Assembly (NCBI GenBank): GCA_001606155.1
Contig: LODT01000011.1
Coordinates: 1 to 64,000 of the forward strand
Direction of reading: 5' to 3'
Length of the DNA: 64,000 nucleotides
DNA from: Tieghemostelium lacteum
Taxonomy: Eukaryota; Evosea; Eumycetozoa; Dictyosteliales; Raperosteliaceae
This document shows, one piece after another, positions 45,394-56,948 of this stretch. The position numbers and the translations under genes were made by a program. Within the stretch, counting starts at the first letter, position 1. Each line of letters opens with the position of its first letter. The notes under the pieces are model-generated. The model was not told the origin of the DNA and made no database searches. It saw nothing but the letters and a program-made list of their open reading frames with translations.

Positions 45394-45644
45394 TGTAAGA
45401 AAGAAGAGGTTTCTATTTAGGATTTTAAAAACGATAATTATTTAATTTATTTACTAAGTATTTATATTAATGGTGTAAAGATTCTAGAACCTTCTAGAAT
45501 CTTTTGGCTAGTATATATGTGGCATCTTCTCGGAGTTTCTCTAGTTTATTTATTCGTTTCTTCTTTACGACTTCTTCTTGTGAAATCTCAGAGAATTCTT
45601 CTGGAGTCTTTATCTCGTCAGTATTATGAGTTTCTTTCCTTACA
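45394..45644 (-). repeat. 5' LTR of the Ty3/Gypsy element
   Basis: A 251-bp terminal repeat that appears identical to the 3' LTR, with the same TGTAAG/CTTACA ends. It should hold the element's promoter. It is followed by the ATTTG target duplication at 45645-45649. Confidence 0.95.
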
Positions 45645-46236
45645 ATTTGACCAAATCTATAAACCTTTAGGTAAAGTTTGTATCAATACCAGTAAATACT
45701 ATTATTATTACTACTATATAACACCATAAAGTACCAATTGTTTTTACTATACAACTGTGGATTTATAGAATGAAAATGAAAGATGAACAGAAGAAAATAA
45801 ACCAATAATGTTTCTTCAAATAATATGTACATATTAGAAGTGGTTTTCTTCTATTTTCCTTTCAATTTGCAATAAACCTACATTTATATAAATGTCAAAA
45901 TATTACAATCTTAATAGAGTACCTACAAGTCTGATCTGATTGGGTTTATTTTTGTAGTCCATATCCCATCATTATTAAGTTTAAGTGGGACATTAACTAT
46001 AATTGACGATCTACTTTGGGTATTACTTCTTTCTGTGATTTATTAGTATATTTAAAGAAAATATGTCAAATTGCTTTCTGTTCAACATCTTAAATAAAAT
46101 TTAAACTGGTTTAAGATATCCTGATAATGCAAGTAGAAATTTAAAATCTGATCAATCTTTAAAAATAGACCTTTTTTAATATTAATTTTATTTAAAAAAT
46201 TAATCATTTATGTACAAATGGTGTTTTTAGATGTTC
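45645..46236. other. Spacer right of the LTR element
   Basis: It holds the ATTTG target duplication and the right arm of the inverted repeat. No gene was seen. The FHA-domain gene ends at 46237 on the minus strand. Confidence 0.55.
45903..46008 (-). repeat. Right arm of a diverged inverted repeat
   Basis: The reverse complement shares an identical 18-bp core with the left arm, then AATGATGGGAT, TACAAA and TTGTAGGT in the same order, plus a weaker outward match (TCAA next to AGTT). A 6-base insertion separates the first two blocks. See the left arm at 39475-39570. Confidence 0.7.
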
Positions 46237-49200
46237 TTAACAAATTTCAATTGGTGGTTTTGTAGCTCTAACTTTTTTAGATTTGACTTTAGATACCATC
46301 TTAATGTCATCATTGTGATTCTTTTTCTTTATGGATGCATCTTCATCATCATCAGAGATTATTTTAGATGATTTGGATTTCTTTTTTTTGGAGACAACTT
46401 GTTTCTCAATATCAGAGTCAACTTTTGAAGATTTGGATGTCTTTGACGATTTACCTTTAGATTTTTCTTTATTATCGGAGATGTCGATATCCATCATGGA
46501 TTCATCAGTCTTTGGCTTTTTAGAGGTTTTTTTGGATTTCTTTTTAATTTCCTCATCTTCCATTTCTTCATCATCATATTGGATTTCTACATTTTTTGAT
46601 TTCTTAGTGGCCCCCTTCTCTTGAGAGGCTTTCTTTGACTTCTTTCTAGAATTCTTTGGCTTTATATCCTCTTCAGATTGTTCTTGCTCCTCTTCAGTTT
46701 CTTCAACTCTTTTCTTTGACTTCTTTTTAGAATGCTTTGGCTTTATATCCTCTTCAGAAAGCTCTTGTTCCTCTTCAGATTCCTCAACTCTTTTCTTTGA
46801 CTTCTTTTTAGAATGCTTTGGCTTTACATCTTCATCAGAATGTTCTGGTTGCTCAACAGATACAACTGTCTTTGACTTCTTTCTAGATTTCTTTGGTTTT
46901 GAATCCTCTTCCTCAAGATCTAGTTCATTCTTTCTTTGCTCCTCATCAGACTCCTCAACTCTTTTCTTTGTATTCTTCTTTCTAGACTTCTTTTGTTTTT
47001 CATCATTTACTTTGGCTTGGAAATCCAAAGTAATATCCAAATCACTAATAGATGGTTTAGTTGCTCTTATTTTCTTACTTCTCTTTTTGTTAACCAACTC
47101 CTCCTCTTCTTCTATTTCTTGTTGTACTTCCTCTTCTTGATCTCTTTTATCCTTCTTCATTTCAGTCATTGACTCCCCAGATTCCAATTGATCAGTTAAT
47201 TTTAGTTTCTTTTGTCCAGTGGTAACTGATTCTGAGATATCTTTTCTTTTTTTGGAGTCTGGTGAAACTAAATCATACTGTGGTATTTTAACAGTAATTT
47301 CAATATCATTCATCTCATCAAAATCATTGTCGTGCATATCCTCTGAATCTTTAGAAATGTCTGCGATTATCTCTTCTTTCTCTTGTTCTACACTTTCATT
47401 ATTTTTAGCAGATTCTTCTTCTATGGGTTTTTCAAGAGTTGAATCAGGTACCAAAATAGCAGTTGGAATTGAATCATCTGTAGTATTTACATTATCAATT
47501 TCAATAGGTTCAACAACAGTTGTTTTTGGTGGGGTATTGGTAGATTCTTCATCCTTTTTATCATCATGCTCTTCAAATAAACCTTCATAATTAATAAATT
47601 CATATTCAGACTTATATGAACCAAATTGATTACTTCTTTCAGCATCCATAGACTCTTTACAAACTCTATAATAGTGACCTTTGAAAAGGTTAAGGTTCTT
47701 TACACAGTTTCTAACTCTTTGGTTTCCAACTGAATTTGACATGATAGCAGAGACATATTTAGACTCTAGTTTCTTCATTGCCTCGTGAGGATGAGTTGCA
47801 CTATTATACATTCTATCCTTGATAATAGAACGTGCAACTATAGTTTTAACTTGTGCCAAAGTAAACAAACCATCTCTTCTTACACCACCACGTTGATTCA
47901 ACGGAACATGATCAACTTTCATTGACTCTGAGGTTGTTACTGGAACAGTGGGTTTATCAATATCAGTTGGTGGTGGAGGAGTAGATTCCTCATCATCCTC
48001 AACCTGTCTATCATCTTCAGTTGACATTAATTGCTCTACAGTAGGGAATCTAATAGAATTTGGTGATTTTGTAGGTGTATTAGCAGGAGTATTTTCACCA
48101 GGACTTGATGTAATTCCCTTTACAAAAGGTACAGGTGACTGTGATATAATCTTTTGTGATTGTAATGGTGATGTATAACCTTTTGGAATGGAATTGAAAA
48201 TACCCTTTAAAGCAGAATATGGTATATTATCTGATGAATTGTTTACTTTAGTGGTTAAAGGTGTTGAAAATCTACTGTTATTATTATTATTGTTTACATT
48301 ATTTAAAATAGTTGGAGTAGTAGTTGAAGTAGTCAAACTAGTTTGGTTTTTCCAAGGTGTTTCCATAACAAATGGAATTGGTTGATTTGGATCTTGCACA
48401 CTTTCAATAGTCTGTTGATCTAATTCATCACTATTATCACTATCCTGTTGTTTCTTATTGAAGTTGTAAGGTGTAGTTGGAACGAATATTGGTGACTTGG
48501 TTTTTTTCAAAATACTAACTGGTTCTTTAAATCCAACAGACTTTCCACTACTTTTAGTATTTGATGATTGAGTATTCATAATCAATGGTTTATATACACT
48601 TAATGGAGTTGATGGTACAGAATACACAGGAGATGATGGTGTTTTTGGTGTCTTTGGTGTCCAATTTGAATCATAAGAGTCATTTTCTTCTTCCTCTTCT
48701 TCTTTTTCATCTTCATCAGCCATTTCTTCGTCTCTTTCTGTTTCATCTTCATTCAACTCTTCTTCATTTTCTTCTTCTTCCTCTTCTTCCTCTTCTTCAT
48801 CTTCCTCATCTTCTTCCTCTACTTCTTTTTCCTCATCAACCTCTTTTGGTTTAACTTCATCCTTTTTGCTGTCTACTTTATCAACTTTTTCTTCATCTTC
48901 ACTGGAACTTTCAAAACGAATATAATAATCATCATAGTCAAAACTTGGAGATTCTATTGCAGTGGTTGGTGGTAATAAAGAAGATACTTTTGAAATTGAT
49001 TGGGAAGTAGTTTGAGGTTTCTTATTGGAAGTTGGTGTTCTCATACTAATATCACCTTCTTTAATTACAGTTGTGGTGTATTGAGGTGGTGGAGTTTTTG
49101 GAGTAATTGTAGGTGTATTTGTGTTCCATTGTTGAAGTGGTTTCTTTGGTGTAGTAACTGATTGTTTATCATAATAAAATCTAAACTCTTTATCTAAAAT

Positions 49201-49612
49201 TCTAATTTTATCACCATTTTTTAATTTTGTTTTATCACCAATTGTTAAACCATTCAGCATTGTTCCATTAGTTTTACCAAGTTGATCTATATATGCCTGA
49301 TGATCATTATATTAATAAATATCAAAAAAATAAAAAGTGTTACAAAAATACACATACAGTTTGATCTTTATCAAAAGTGATTTGACAATGATAATCTGAT
49401 ATACCGGGTGCATGTATTCTAATATCAGAATTAGCAAGTCTAAAATCATAAAATATAAAGTTTTAAATAAAAAGTCAGTGTTATTATAAATCACTATAAA
49501 TATTATGTTTAGGTTTTAATAAGTACCTTCCAAACACAATGCCTTTAGTTGTTGGGTATTCAACTTTTCCAAATTTATTGGCTTGACTTATTAATTCTAT
49601 ACTACAAGACAT
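46237..49612 (-). CDS. FHA-domain protein with long Lys/Glu-rich repeat tail
   Basis: Three exons are inferred: 49527-49612, 49358-49439 and 46237-49296, with introns of 87 and 61 nt, giving 1075 residues. The joined N-terminus forms a full FHA domain: GIVFGR, then RIHAPGISDYHCQI, DQLGKTNGTMLNG and KLKNGDKIRIL. It holds the Gly-Arg, Ser..His and Asn-Gly residues that bind phosphothreonine. The middle is acidic (Glu runs near residues 190-270) with many Ser/Thr-Pro sites. The C-terminal ~350 residues hold four or more tandem units around EEDIKPKHSKKKSKKRVEE. The architecture (N-terminal FHA, long charged repeat region) recalls chromatin or chromosome-periphery proteins such as Ki-67, but orthology is not shown. 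A nuclear location is inferred from the Lys-rich motifs. Confidence 0.78.
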
Positions 49613-49734
49613 CTATTAATTAGAGGTAAATAAATGATGTTAGCTTGGAAAAAAAATTTGTAAAGTGTGAAATTAAAAACTAAATAAATAATTTTTAATT
49701 TTAAAAAAAAGGCGGGTTTTTATTGGACTTTGTT

Positions 49735-51576
49735 TTAATTGTTATTTAAAAAAATTAGATCCCTTGAGAATAGAACTTTAGCTGATGTTGAATTTAATAG
49801 ATTCCAACCTAAATAGGTATGAAGTAATTCAAGTTTTTGAAGTACTTTATCAGCGGGTATATTAAGACCATAGGAAAAGAATGAATCTGAATGTGCAATA
49901 TCAGTCATATTTTGTTTGAATGTTGAATCTGGTTTACCCCAAACTCTATCACCAATGGGAACCAGGTAATGTCTTTTTAGATCTCCTTCATAGGTTGCTC
50001 TGATGGTGTAATCACATCCACTTGAATAGCAATAGTTTTTGTAGGTTGACTTTGACCCTGGTATGACTTGGGATACTGATGAGTTGTCAGTTGGGTCAAA
50101 TGATCTCATTAGATTTCCAATGGTTTTCAGTGGAGGATAGAATTGTGATAGTTCACTAGGACTTGAAGCACGACTTACTGATAGTAAGACAGTATAGATT
50201 TCAATGTCTCTCTGAATTGGGAAATCTCCATCTACACCATATAAACCAGATTGTTTTGTAACTGGTTGAAAATCCTCATATTTTCTTTTCAAAGAATTCC
50301 ATTGACTATAAGAATTATTTTTTGCGTTATAAGAAATTGAATTTTTAAAATATTCTTGAATTATTGACATTTCAAAATCCTGAAACATTGCGAATCTAAA
50401 TGAAGGATCTTGGGTTCCTGAACCACCTTGCATTACAGATTGTTTATAACAGTTTCCTTTATCATCAGTTACCTTAGACTTATTGCAATTCTTATAATCA
50501 GATGCAGAAGATGGAATAAAAGGTGATAAAAAACATTTTTTTTGACTGTCATATCCCCAAGTTGACCCTTTCAAAGATCCATTAATATAAGGATTTTTAC
50601 CACTATCATAAGCCTCTCCAGAATGTGGCATTCCAAATGCATGGCCTTGCTCATGAATAAAGATTCCAGTGTACGAGTGGTCACCAGTTCCTCTCTTACC
50701 GCCTCCTAAACCTCCATAAGGATTTCTATATTTTCCTTTAGAATCCAAAGCCAAAATGGGAGAATAGATTTGATTTGCAGTTGCCCTTTCACCAAACGCA
50801 TATCTAATATGAGACAGTAAATCTAATATAGAACTCATGATATCATAGCCTTCTTTCATTTCATCGGCATTTTTGATTCTTATGGCTGGTCTACCAGATC
50901 TAGGAGGAATGATAATATAAGGCCAATCAATTCTCTTCAATGGATGATTCAAAGCAACAATTTCAGAAACTGACCATTTTTGATAGAGTTCATCTGTAAT
51001 GTACTTGTCAGGTACATCTGTTACATTGAATGAATAAGTATTGGTATCATTTGCACCAAACAAATAAAAAGGAAGTGTCCAAAGAAGCAGTGAAGTATCT
51101 TGACCTACCATAGGATACATATAACTACTAGCAATAATACCACTATGAAATCTAATTACCATTCTAGGTTTCACCCAATTTGCTGGAATAGTAGCAGAAT
51201 AGTGAGTAGTTGAGAAAAATGGACCATTATTTTCAGTTGGTGGTAAATCTTTAGGTTTTCTTAGGTATATATCACCTTGATGTGTAAGAGGTGGTACACC
51301 ATTATTTTCATCAATATAGACTTCTAAAACTGGATTTCTACCAAAATTCAAAGTTGGTACTTCAACCATAACCAAAGTTTCCCTATTTCCAACCAATTCA
51401 AAAGTATGAGTTTTATTTGATAGTACCCATGTAGTGCCCCAATCTGACAGTACATGAGTTTGAGCAAATAAGACATTGTTTATCTCTAATTGCCAAAATG
51501 CTTTATCATTGGCATTGGCTTTACCAAAAACTAGTACTATTATTAATATCAAAGATATAAATAATCTTGAATTCAT
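49735..51576 (-). CDS. Dictomallein-like secreted metalloprotease (peptidase M66)
   Basis: 613 residues in one exon. A signal peptide covers about residues 1-22. The zinc motif HEQGHAFGMPH (308-318) is the HExxHxxGxxH form of the M66 (StcE-like) family, with the catalytic Glu309 and three His ligands present. A Gly-rich loop (GGLGGGKRGTGDHSYTG) precedes it, as in M66 proteases. D. discoideum has a small family of such proteins named dictomalleins, and bacterial StcE cleaves mucin-type glycoproteins. The length and single domain match dictomalleins. Which paralogue this is cannot be told. The enzyme probably acts outside the cell or in endocytic compartments on glycoproteins. Confidence 0.9.
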   Translation of the reverse strand: MNSRLFISLILIIVLVFGKANANDKAFWQLEINNVLFAQTHVLSDWGTTWVLSNKTHTFELVGNRETLVMVEVPTLNFGRNPVLEVYIDENNGVPPLTHQGDIYLRKPKDLPPTENNGPFFSTTHYSATIPANWVKPRMVIRFHSGIIASSYMYPMVGQDTSLLLWTLPFYLFGANDTNTYSFNVTDVPDKYITDELYQKWSVSEIVALNHPLKRIDWPYIIIPPRSGRPAIRIKNADEMKEGYDIMSSILDLLSHIRYAFGERATANQIYSPILALDSKGKYRNPYGGLGGGKRGTGDHSYTGIFIHEQGHAFGMPHSGEAYDSGKNPYINGSLKGSTWGYDSQKKCFLSPFIPSSASDYKNCNKSKVTDDKGNCYKQSVMQGGSGTQDPSFRFAMFQDFEMSIIQEYFKNSISYNAKNNSYSQWNSLKRKYEDFQPVTKQSGLYGVDGDFPIQRDIEIYTVLLSVSRASSPSELSQFYPPLKTIGNLMRSFDPTDNSSVSQVIPGSKSTYKNYCYSSGCDYTIRATYEGDLKRHYLVPIGDRVWGKPDSTFKQNMTDIAHSDSFFSYGLNIPADKVLQKLELLHTYLGWNLLNSTSAKVLFSRDLIFLNNN

Positions 51577-52074
51577 AATTATAGATAGAAATACAAATAT
51601 TAAAATGAATGTTTTTTATTTATAAATTGTATTTTTAATAGTAGTATTCATTGTTACTGCAAGTGTTAGTGTTACAATTGTGAGTTGTAAAAAATAGATG
51701 TAAAGTGTGTGTGTTAACTGTTAGGTGAAATACATAAAAAAAAAAAAAGTACGATGAGATATTTTATTATAAATATTGGAAGTGAGATATATGGTTATAA
51801 TATAAGATTTATTTTATAATCATTTGGTTTGGTTTGGTTTGATTCTTGAATTTTATAAATTGTATATTGGATTTTCTGATTGGTTTAGTTCTGAAGATTA
51901 TAAAAGAAGGTAAAAAAAAAATATATATACTGTTTAATATTAATTTATATAAATGAAATTGAAATCATTCTATTCGAATATTGATGATTGACCAATTTCA
52001 ATAAAGAATATAAAAAATATAAAAAAAAAGGTATTCTACACCTTTTTGATTTCAGGTGATGGTTTTTGTTACTA
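51577..52074. other. Spacer upstream of the M66 protease gene
   Basis: About 500 bp of AT-rich DNA with a TTTGG repeat near 51825-51842 and an A run near 51736. No gene was seen; a short frame at 51945-52163 is not convincing. Confidence 0.5.
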
Positions 52075-54549
52075 TTATACACTTTTACCAATATACTGAA
52101 TAAAACTATTGAATTTCTGTAAAGATCCAGATTTATGAATGATATGAATTCTTGTAGTTTCATCAGAAGGTGTTATATTATTTGTTGTTGTGGTGGTTGT
52201 GGTTGTGGTTGTATTGTAATTAGATGGAATGTGATTAATTTTTGTAGAAACAAATTCAATTTGGCACTCAAATTGAGGAGTACCATCTGAATTGTTGGTA
52301 ATTGATTTGATAAAACAAATCAATGGGTTACTACTGTTATTGTTATTGTTACTAGTATTTGGTGATTCTGAATATTTATATTCAAATCCAAATTTTCTAG
52401 CAATTTTTTCTAGATTTACATAGATTAGATTGATATCAATTTTACTTTCAATTATATATTGGTTTTGTTGTTGATATTGTTGTTGTTGATTTGGTGGTTG
52501 ATTTGGTGGTGGTGATTGGTTTGAAGGTGACTGTTGCTGACTATTTTTGGAGAAAAAAAATGAAAAAAATGATTTTTTGGGAGATGAACCAATGATTGGT
52601 GAACCCTGTGGTGAATTTGGTGTATTGGAATCCAATTTCAGTTTTCTGAATTTAGATGTAATGTCAATTGGTGAACTTGTACGACCTCTGTGAGTTAGTG
52701 TTGGTGATGTTGCTGGATTTGTAGTGGCTGTCATTGAGCCTCTTCTTTGGTATTGTTGTTGTTCTGATTTTACAGATGGAGAAGGACCTGATGGACCTGG
52801 AATACCTGAACTATGTGACAATGGATTACTATTTGGAGTTGAAATTGTAACATTAGCTTGATCTGAATTTTGTAAATGTTGTTGTTGTTGTTGTTGTTGG
52901 TGTTGGTGTTGGTGTTGTTGATGCTGTTGTTGATGGTGTTGTTGTAAAGCTTGTTTTAATAAACCTTCTGAGGTTGGTCTAGATGGAGAATGAATATTAT
53001 TATTATTCACATCTGGTTGAATTGGAGATAATGTTTGTTGTGGTAATAATGGTTGTTGATTATGTTGACTATTATTATTATAATTTTGTTGTATTGGTTG
53101 AGCTTCATTCTTATTAAATATTTTATTTGATATATTTGAAAAACTATTTCTTCTACCACCTTCCTTCTGTAGATTTGGTTTTACACCATATTTATTATTA
53201 TCAGTATCATATTTCTTTCTTTCTTCTAATAATTTATAATAAGTTAATGGTAATGATTTTCTAATTTAAAAAATTAAAAATTAGTAACAATATATAATTA
53301 TAATCTATTTAAATATACACACTGATTTGTAACTAATGATTTTTTAACATCATCAATTGTACCTAAACCTAAAGCCATTAAAGATCTAAACAATTCGTCG
53401 TCGATTGCAGAGAGATCGGATAATGGTTCAAAAGACATGTCTTCTAACATGGTAACAGGTGCAGATGTATTTACTTTGTTTAATAATGAATTATTGATGT
53501 TACTATTAAACCATGAATGTTGTTTAATCTCTTTAATTGAAATTCTTTTACTTGGATCTACAGTTAACATTTTTGTCAATAAATCTTGTGCATCTTTATG
53601 TATATATGGTGGCATAGAAAAGGATCCGTTCTTTACTTTTGCCAAAAGTCTTCTAATATTCTCATCATCAAATGGTAATTTACCCTAATTTAAAATAGAA
53701 AATATATTAATATATTTTTTCAAATTTTAAAAATTAGTTTAGTTTTTCAACATGGTAATATACAAACAGTTAAAAGAGCATATAAAATAACACCACAACT
53801 CCAAACATCAGCTTTTTGACCATCATAATCAATACCAGAGACAACTTCTGGACTTGCATAATGAGGTGATCCACAGCTTGTATGTAGTAGTGCATCTTTT
53901 CTTACTATAGATCCCATACCAAAATCAGCAATTTTAATTCTTTTATCTCCACTAAGTAGTAGATTTTCAGGTTTTAAATCTCTGTGGCATATATTCCTAC
54001 TGTGACAGTGTTCCAGTCCGATTATAATTTGTTGGAAAAAATATAAAGCTTCACCAGACTCTAATCCACCTTTTTCCACCAAATAATCAAATAATTCTCC
54101 ACCTTCTACATATTCTAAAATTAAAAATCTGAAGATTTTAAATCCAACATCACATCATCACATTTAATAATGTTTATATCAAAAAAGATATTTTTACCAA
54201 ATAAAAAAAAAAAAGAGTTAGGACCGATTATTCTCTGAAAGTGATTGTGAAATTTTTATAAGATATTATAATATATCTCAGTAAAATTTGGATTTACCTA
54301 CAAATATTTTGAAGTCTCATAGACCTCATACATTTTCATTGCATTAGGATGATCAATGAGTTTCATCAATACAATTTCTCTTTCGATTTTTCTTCTCATG
54401 GATGGTTTGGTAGTCAATAGTTCCTTATTGATAATCTTAATTCCAACTTTGAAACCTGTATCTTTATGAAACCCTAATTTGACTTTGCCTGTAGTTCCCT
54501 GTCCCAGTGTCTTACCAATAATGAAAGGACCAACACTATGAATCTCCAT
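52075..54549 (-). CDS. BRSK/SAD-like serine/threonine kinase (CAMKL group)
   Basis: Four exons are inferred: 54302-54549, 53768-54128, 53323-53684 and 52075-53260, with introns of 173, 83 and 62 nt, giving 718 residues. Each join rebuilds conserved kinase sequence, such as [20 protein letters not shown] and [18 protein letters not shown]. The domain has a Gly loop [32 protein letters not shown] and YASPEVV; the T-loop HTSCGSPHY holds the LKB1-type Thr. After the kinase comes a UBA-like segment ([19 protein letters not shown]), then [20 protein letters not shown], typical of BRSK/SAD kinases. The C-terminus ends with a KA1-like region ([20 protein letters not shown]). Polyglutamine and Ser/Pro linkers lie between. 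An AMPK-related polarity kinase is likely. Confidence 0.85.
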
Positions 54550-55903
54550 TATCCTTCTGTTTTGTTTGTTTGTTGATATATGTATATAATTAGAATTGTG
54601 ATCTGTGTTTTAATTGTTTATAGTGATTTTAAAAATCTTTTCGTTTTCGTTCTAGTGTGTTTTTTCCGATATAATATAATAAAAATCTAAAAAAAAAACT
54701 ATACAATGTGTATGTGGATAACTAAACTATATTATAATCAAAAAATGATGTCAATCTCTTTTATGCAAAAATATAAAACACAACAATAGTATTTTCGAAA
54801 ATAAACAATTGTTTTGATAATCAAAAAAAAATAAAAATGATGCTTTTGAAAAAAAATTTTTTTGATCAAAAACTTTTTTAATCGTCTTAAGGGATTTCGT
54901 TTTTTTTGTATCCCGATTTGAGTGTTAAAATAATCCTAAATATATCACAAAACCAACTTAAACCCTATAGGTATGTGTTTTATATATAGGAGAAGGAGGT
55001 TGAGATATAGATAATAAATATAAACTTTTTTATAAAATACTACACTCTATACAAGAAGACAAATTAAAATTATTTTTTTCTCTTAGAATATATAGAAAAA
55101 TAAATAAATAAATAAATTAAATTTGAGGTGAATGAGGAAATATAACAAATAGATAGGGAAATACGAATTTAATGATAAAATTCCAATTTTATTTATTGGT
55201 ATTTTTGTATTTATTTTTACTTTATTTCAATTCTTTTAAAATGAAATAATCAATTGCAAATACAAATTAACAAAAAATAAAAAAAAAAAAAGATAGGGGA
55301 GTAGTTACCTGATTTGATTCATGATTAAATGTAGTAATAGTATAATTGGGGGTGGTATTATAATTTTTTTTTTTAAATTTTAAATGTGTATTTGTTTAAT
55401 CTTTTCAAAAATCCAAAGATGTATAAATAAATATAATAAATAATGATACAAAGTGTAATAATACAGAATTAATAATACAGGAATAATACAATTCAATTTC
55501 CAAACTCTATAATTGAAATTAAAAAAAAAAAAATTGGTAATTGAATTGTTTGATTTCAAATAAAATTGAAGTAGAACCTCGATATCCCCCCACACTCTTT
55601 TTTAGTGTGCGTTTTCATTGTGAAGTTGTATCTTTAGATTTATTTTTAAACTTATTATTCTTTACAGTTGTTATGCAATGTGATGATAATAATAGATAGT
55701 GTTACTGCTGTGATTGTTATTCTTATACGTTTTTCTTATATTTATTAGAAGTTGTTTGCTTATTTCAAAATAAAAAAATAAATTCATATTTAAGTTAAAA
55801 GTTGTGTAGTTATTGTTATTGTTATTGTTACTAGGTGTGTTCATTTTCTTATAATATCTTTTTTTGTTATTGTTATTTTTTTATAATTATTATTATATTT
55901 TTT
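54550..55903. other. AT-rich spacer, no gene seen
   Basis: 1.35 kb of strongly AT-rich sequence with long A runs and no coding signal. A small GC-richer patch with a CACACT/AGTGTG hairpin lies at 55586-55609. The distance suggests a long 5' control region for the BRSK-like kinase. Confidence 0.55.
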
Positions 55904-56548
55904 TTAATAAGGATGATATAGGTTACCACCACCACCCCTACCTCTACCTCTACCTCCTCTACCTCCTCTACCACCTCTACCACCTCTCATCATTCCACCA
56001 CCTGACATAAAACCTCCACGGCCACCACCACGACCACCTCCACTACCACCACGACCACCTCCTCCTCCACCATTAGCACCAAAACGTAGGTGATAGGGTA
56101 GATTAGTTCTCTTTGGTGTAATTTTAATCTGTCTCTCATTGAAAATTGAGTCATTGAGGGTCATTGCATTTGCAATGGAATCTGAACTAACAAATTCCAC
56201 GTAACAACAACCCTTAGGATGACCAGTTGTTTTATCTTTTAGAATAGTGATACGATTGACTGTACCACAACTTTGAAAATATGCTAATATTTGGTCATGT
56301 GTACTAGTGTACTCTACATTTCCTACATAGACTGAACGGGAATCGATTTCCTCCTGATCAATCGCAGAATAATTTGTATCTGTTGGTAAGTTATTTTCTA
56401 ATTGTGTTTGTAATTCGTTTAGTTTCTTTGCTTCTTCTTCTTCCATTTCTTTTAGACGTTTCTTCATTTCTTCTAGTTCTGGATCTTCAAATTCAATTGT
56501 AGTAAGTGAATCTGGGTTCACTGGATTATCTTCAACCTGTTCACTCAT
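55904..56548 (-). CDS. pabpn1: PABPN1-type nuclear poly(A)-binding protein
   Basis: 214 residues in one exon. An acidic N-terminal tail is followed by a coiled coil (about 25-55) and a single RRM. RNP2-like SVYVGNVEY lies at about residues 72-80 and RNP1-like GCCYVEF near residue 115, flanked by GTVNRITILKDKTTGHPKG and KITPKRTNLPYHLRFGA. This layout and these signature stretches match PABPN1 (PABP2), which controls poly(A) tail length in the nucleus. The C-terminus is a 55-residue Gly/Arg-rich tract of RGG type, usually arginine-methylated. The protein is shorter than human PABPN1 (306) because the N-terminal Ala/Gly region is missing. Confidence 0.92.
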   Translation of the reverse strand: MSEQVEDNPVNPDSLTTIEFEDPELEEMKKRLKEMEEEEAKKLNELQTQLENNLPTDTNYSAIDQEEIDSRSVYVGNVEYTSTHDQILAYFQSCGTVNRITILKDKTTGHPKGCCYVEFVSSDSIANAMTLNDSIFNERQIKITPKRTNLPYHLRFGANGGGGGGRGGSGGGRGGGRGGFMSGGGMMRGGRGGRGGRGGRGRGRGGGGNLYHPY

Positions 56549-56948
56549 TTTTTGTCTTTTGTCGTGTTTTTATCTAGATCTATATTTCCTCTCTTATTAA
56601 ACCTGTGATCGTAAACAAACCTAAAAAAAAACAAATAAACAATATAAATAATGAGTTTCTGTAAAAAACGACCAAATGCGTTGTGAAAAAAAAAAAACTA
56701 AAAGAATGAACTTAACATATTTAAATTTAGTTTTTTTCTAAATTTGAAAAAAAGAAGGAACTATTACTAATTAGATCAAAAGAAACTTTGAATTTATTAT
56801 TTTAAAGTATATTTTTATTTTTTTTTCTAATATTATTATTAAATTTTATAAAATTTTTTTTAAGGTTGTTTATATATTTTGGGTGATGATGGTGTATATT
56901 TTAAAGTAAATGAGTAGTATTATTATTATTTTGAGGTTTATGATATTT
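56549..56948. other. AT-rich spacer, nothing seen
   Basis: 5' flank of the PABPN1 homologue and 3' flank of the cysteine-rich gene. A possible splice-type GTTTG...CAGG segment lies around 56600-56625. No repeat was seen. Confidence 0.45.

Larger units (their letters stand above)
40882..45644 (-). mobile_element. Ty3/Gypsy chromodomain LTR retrotransposon (looks whole)
   Basis: A 4763-bp element on the minus strand. It has two 251-bp LTRs, a 5-bp target duplication (ATTTG at 40877-40881 and 45645-45649), a primer-binding-type site next to the 5' LTR, a purine tract next to the 3' LTR and one long gag-pol frame covering Gag, zinc knuckle, protease, RT, RNase H, integrase and chromodomain. The two LTRs appear identical, so the insertion is very young. 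No breaks were seen in the frame. The chromodomain and compact single frame recall dictyostelid gypsy elements of the Skipper/DGLT-A sort; the exact family cannot be fixed without comparison. Confidence 0.95.
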
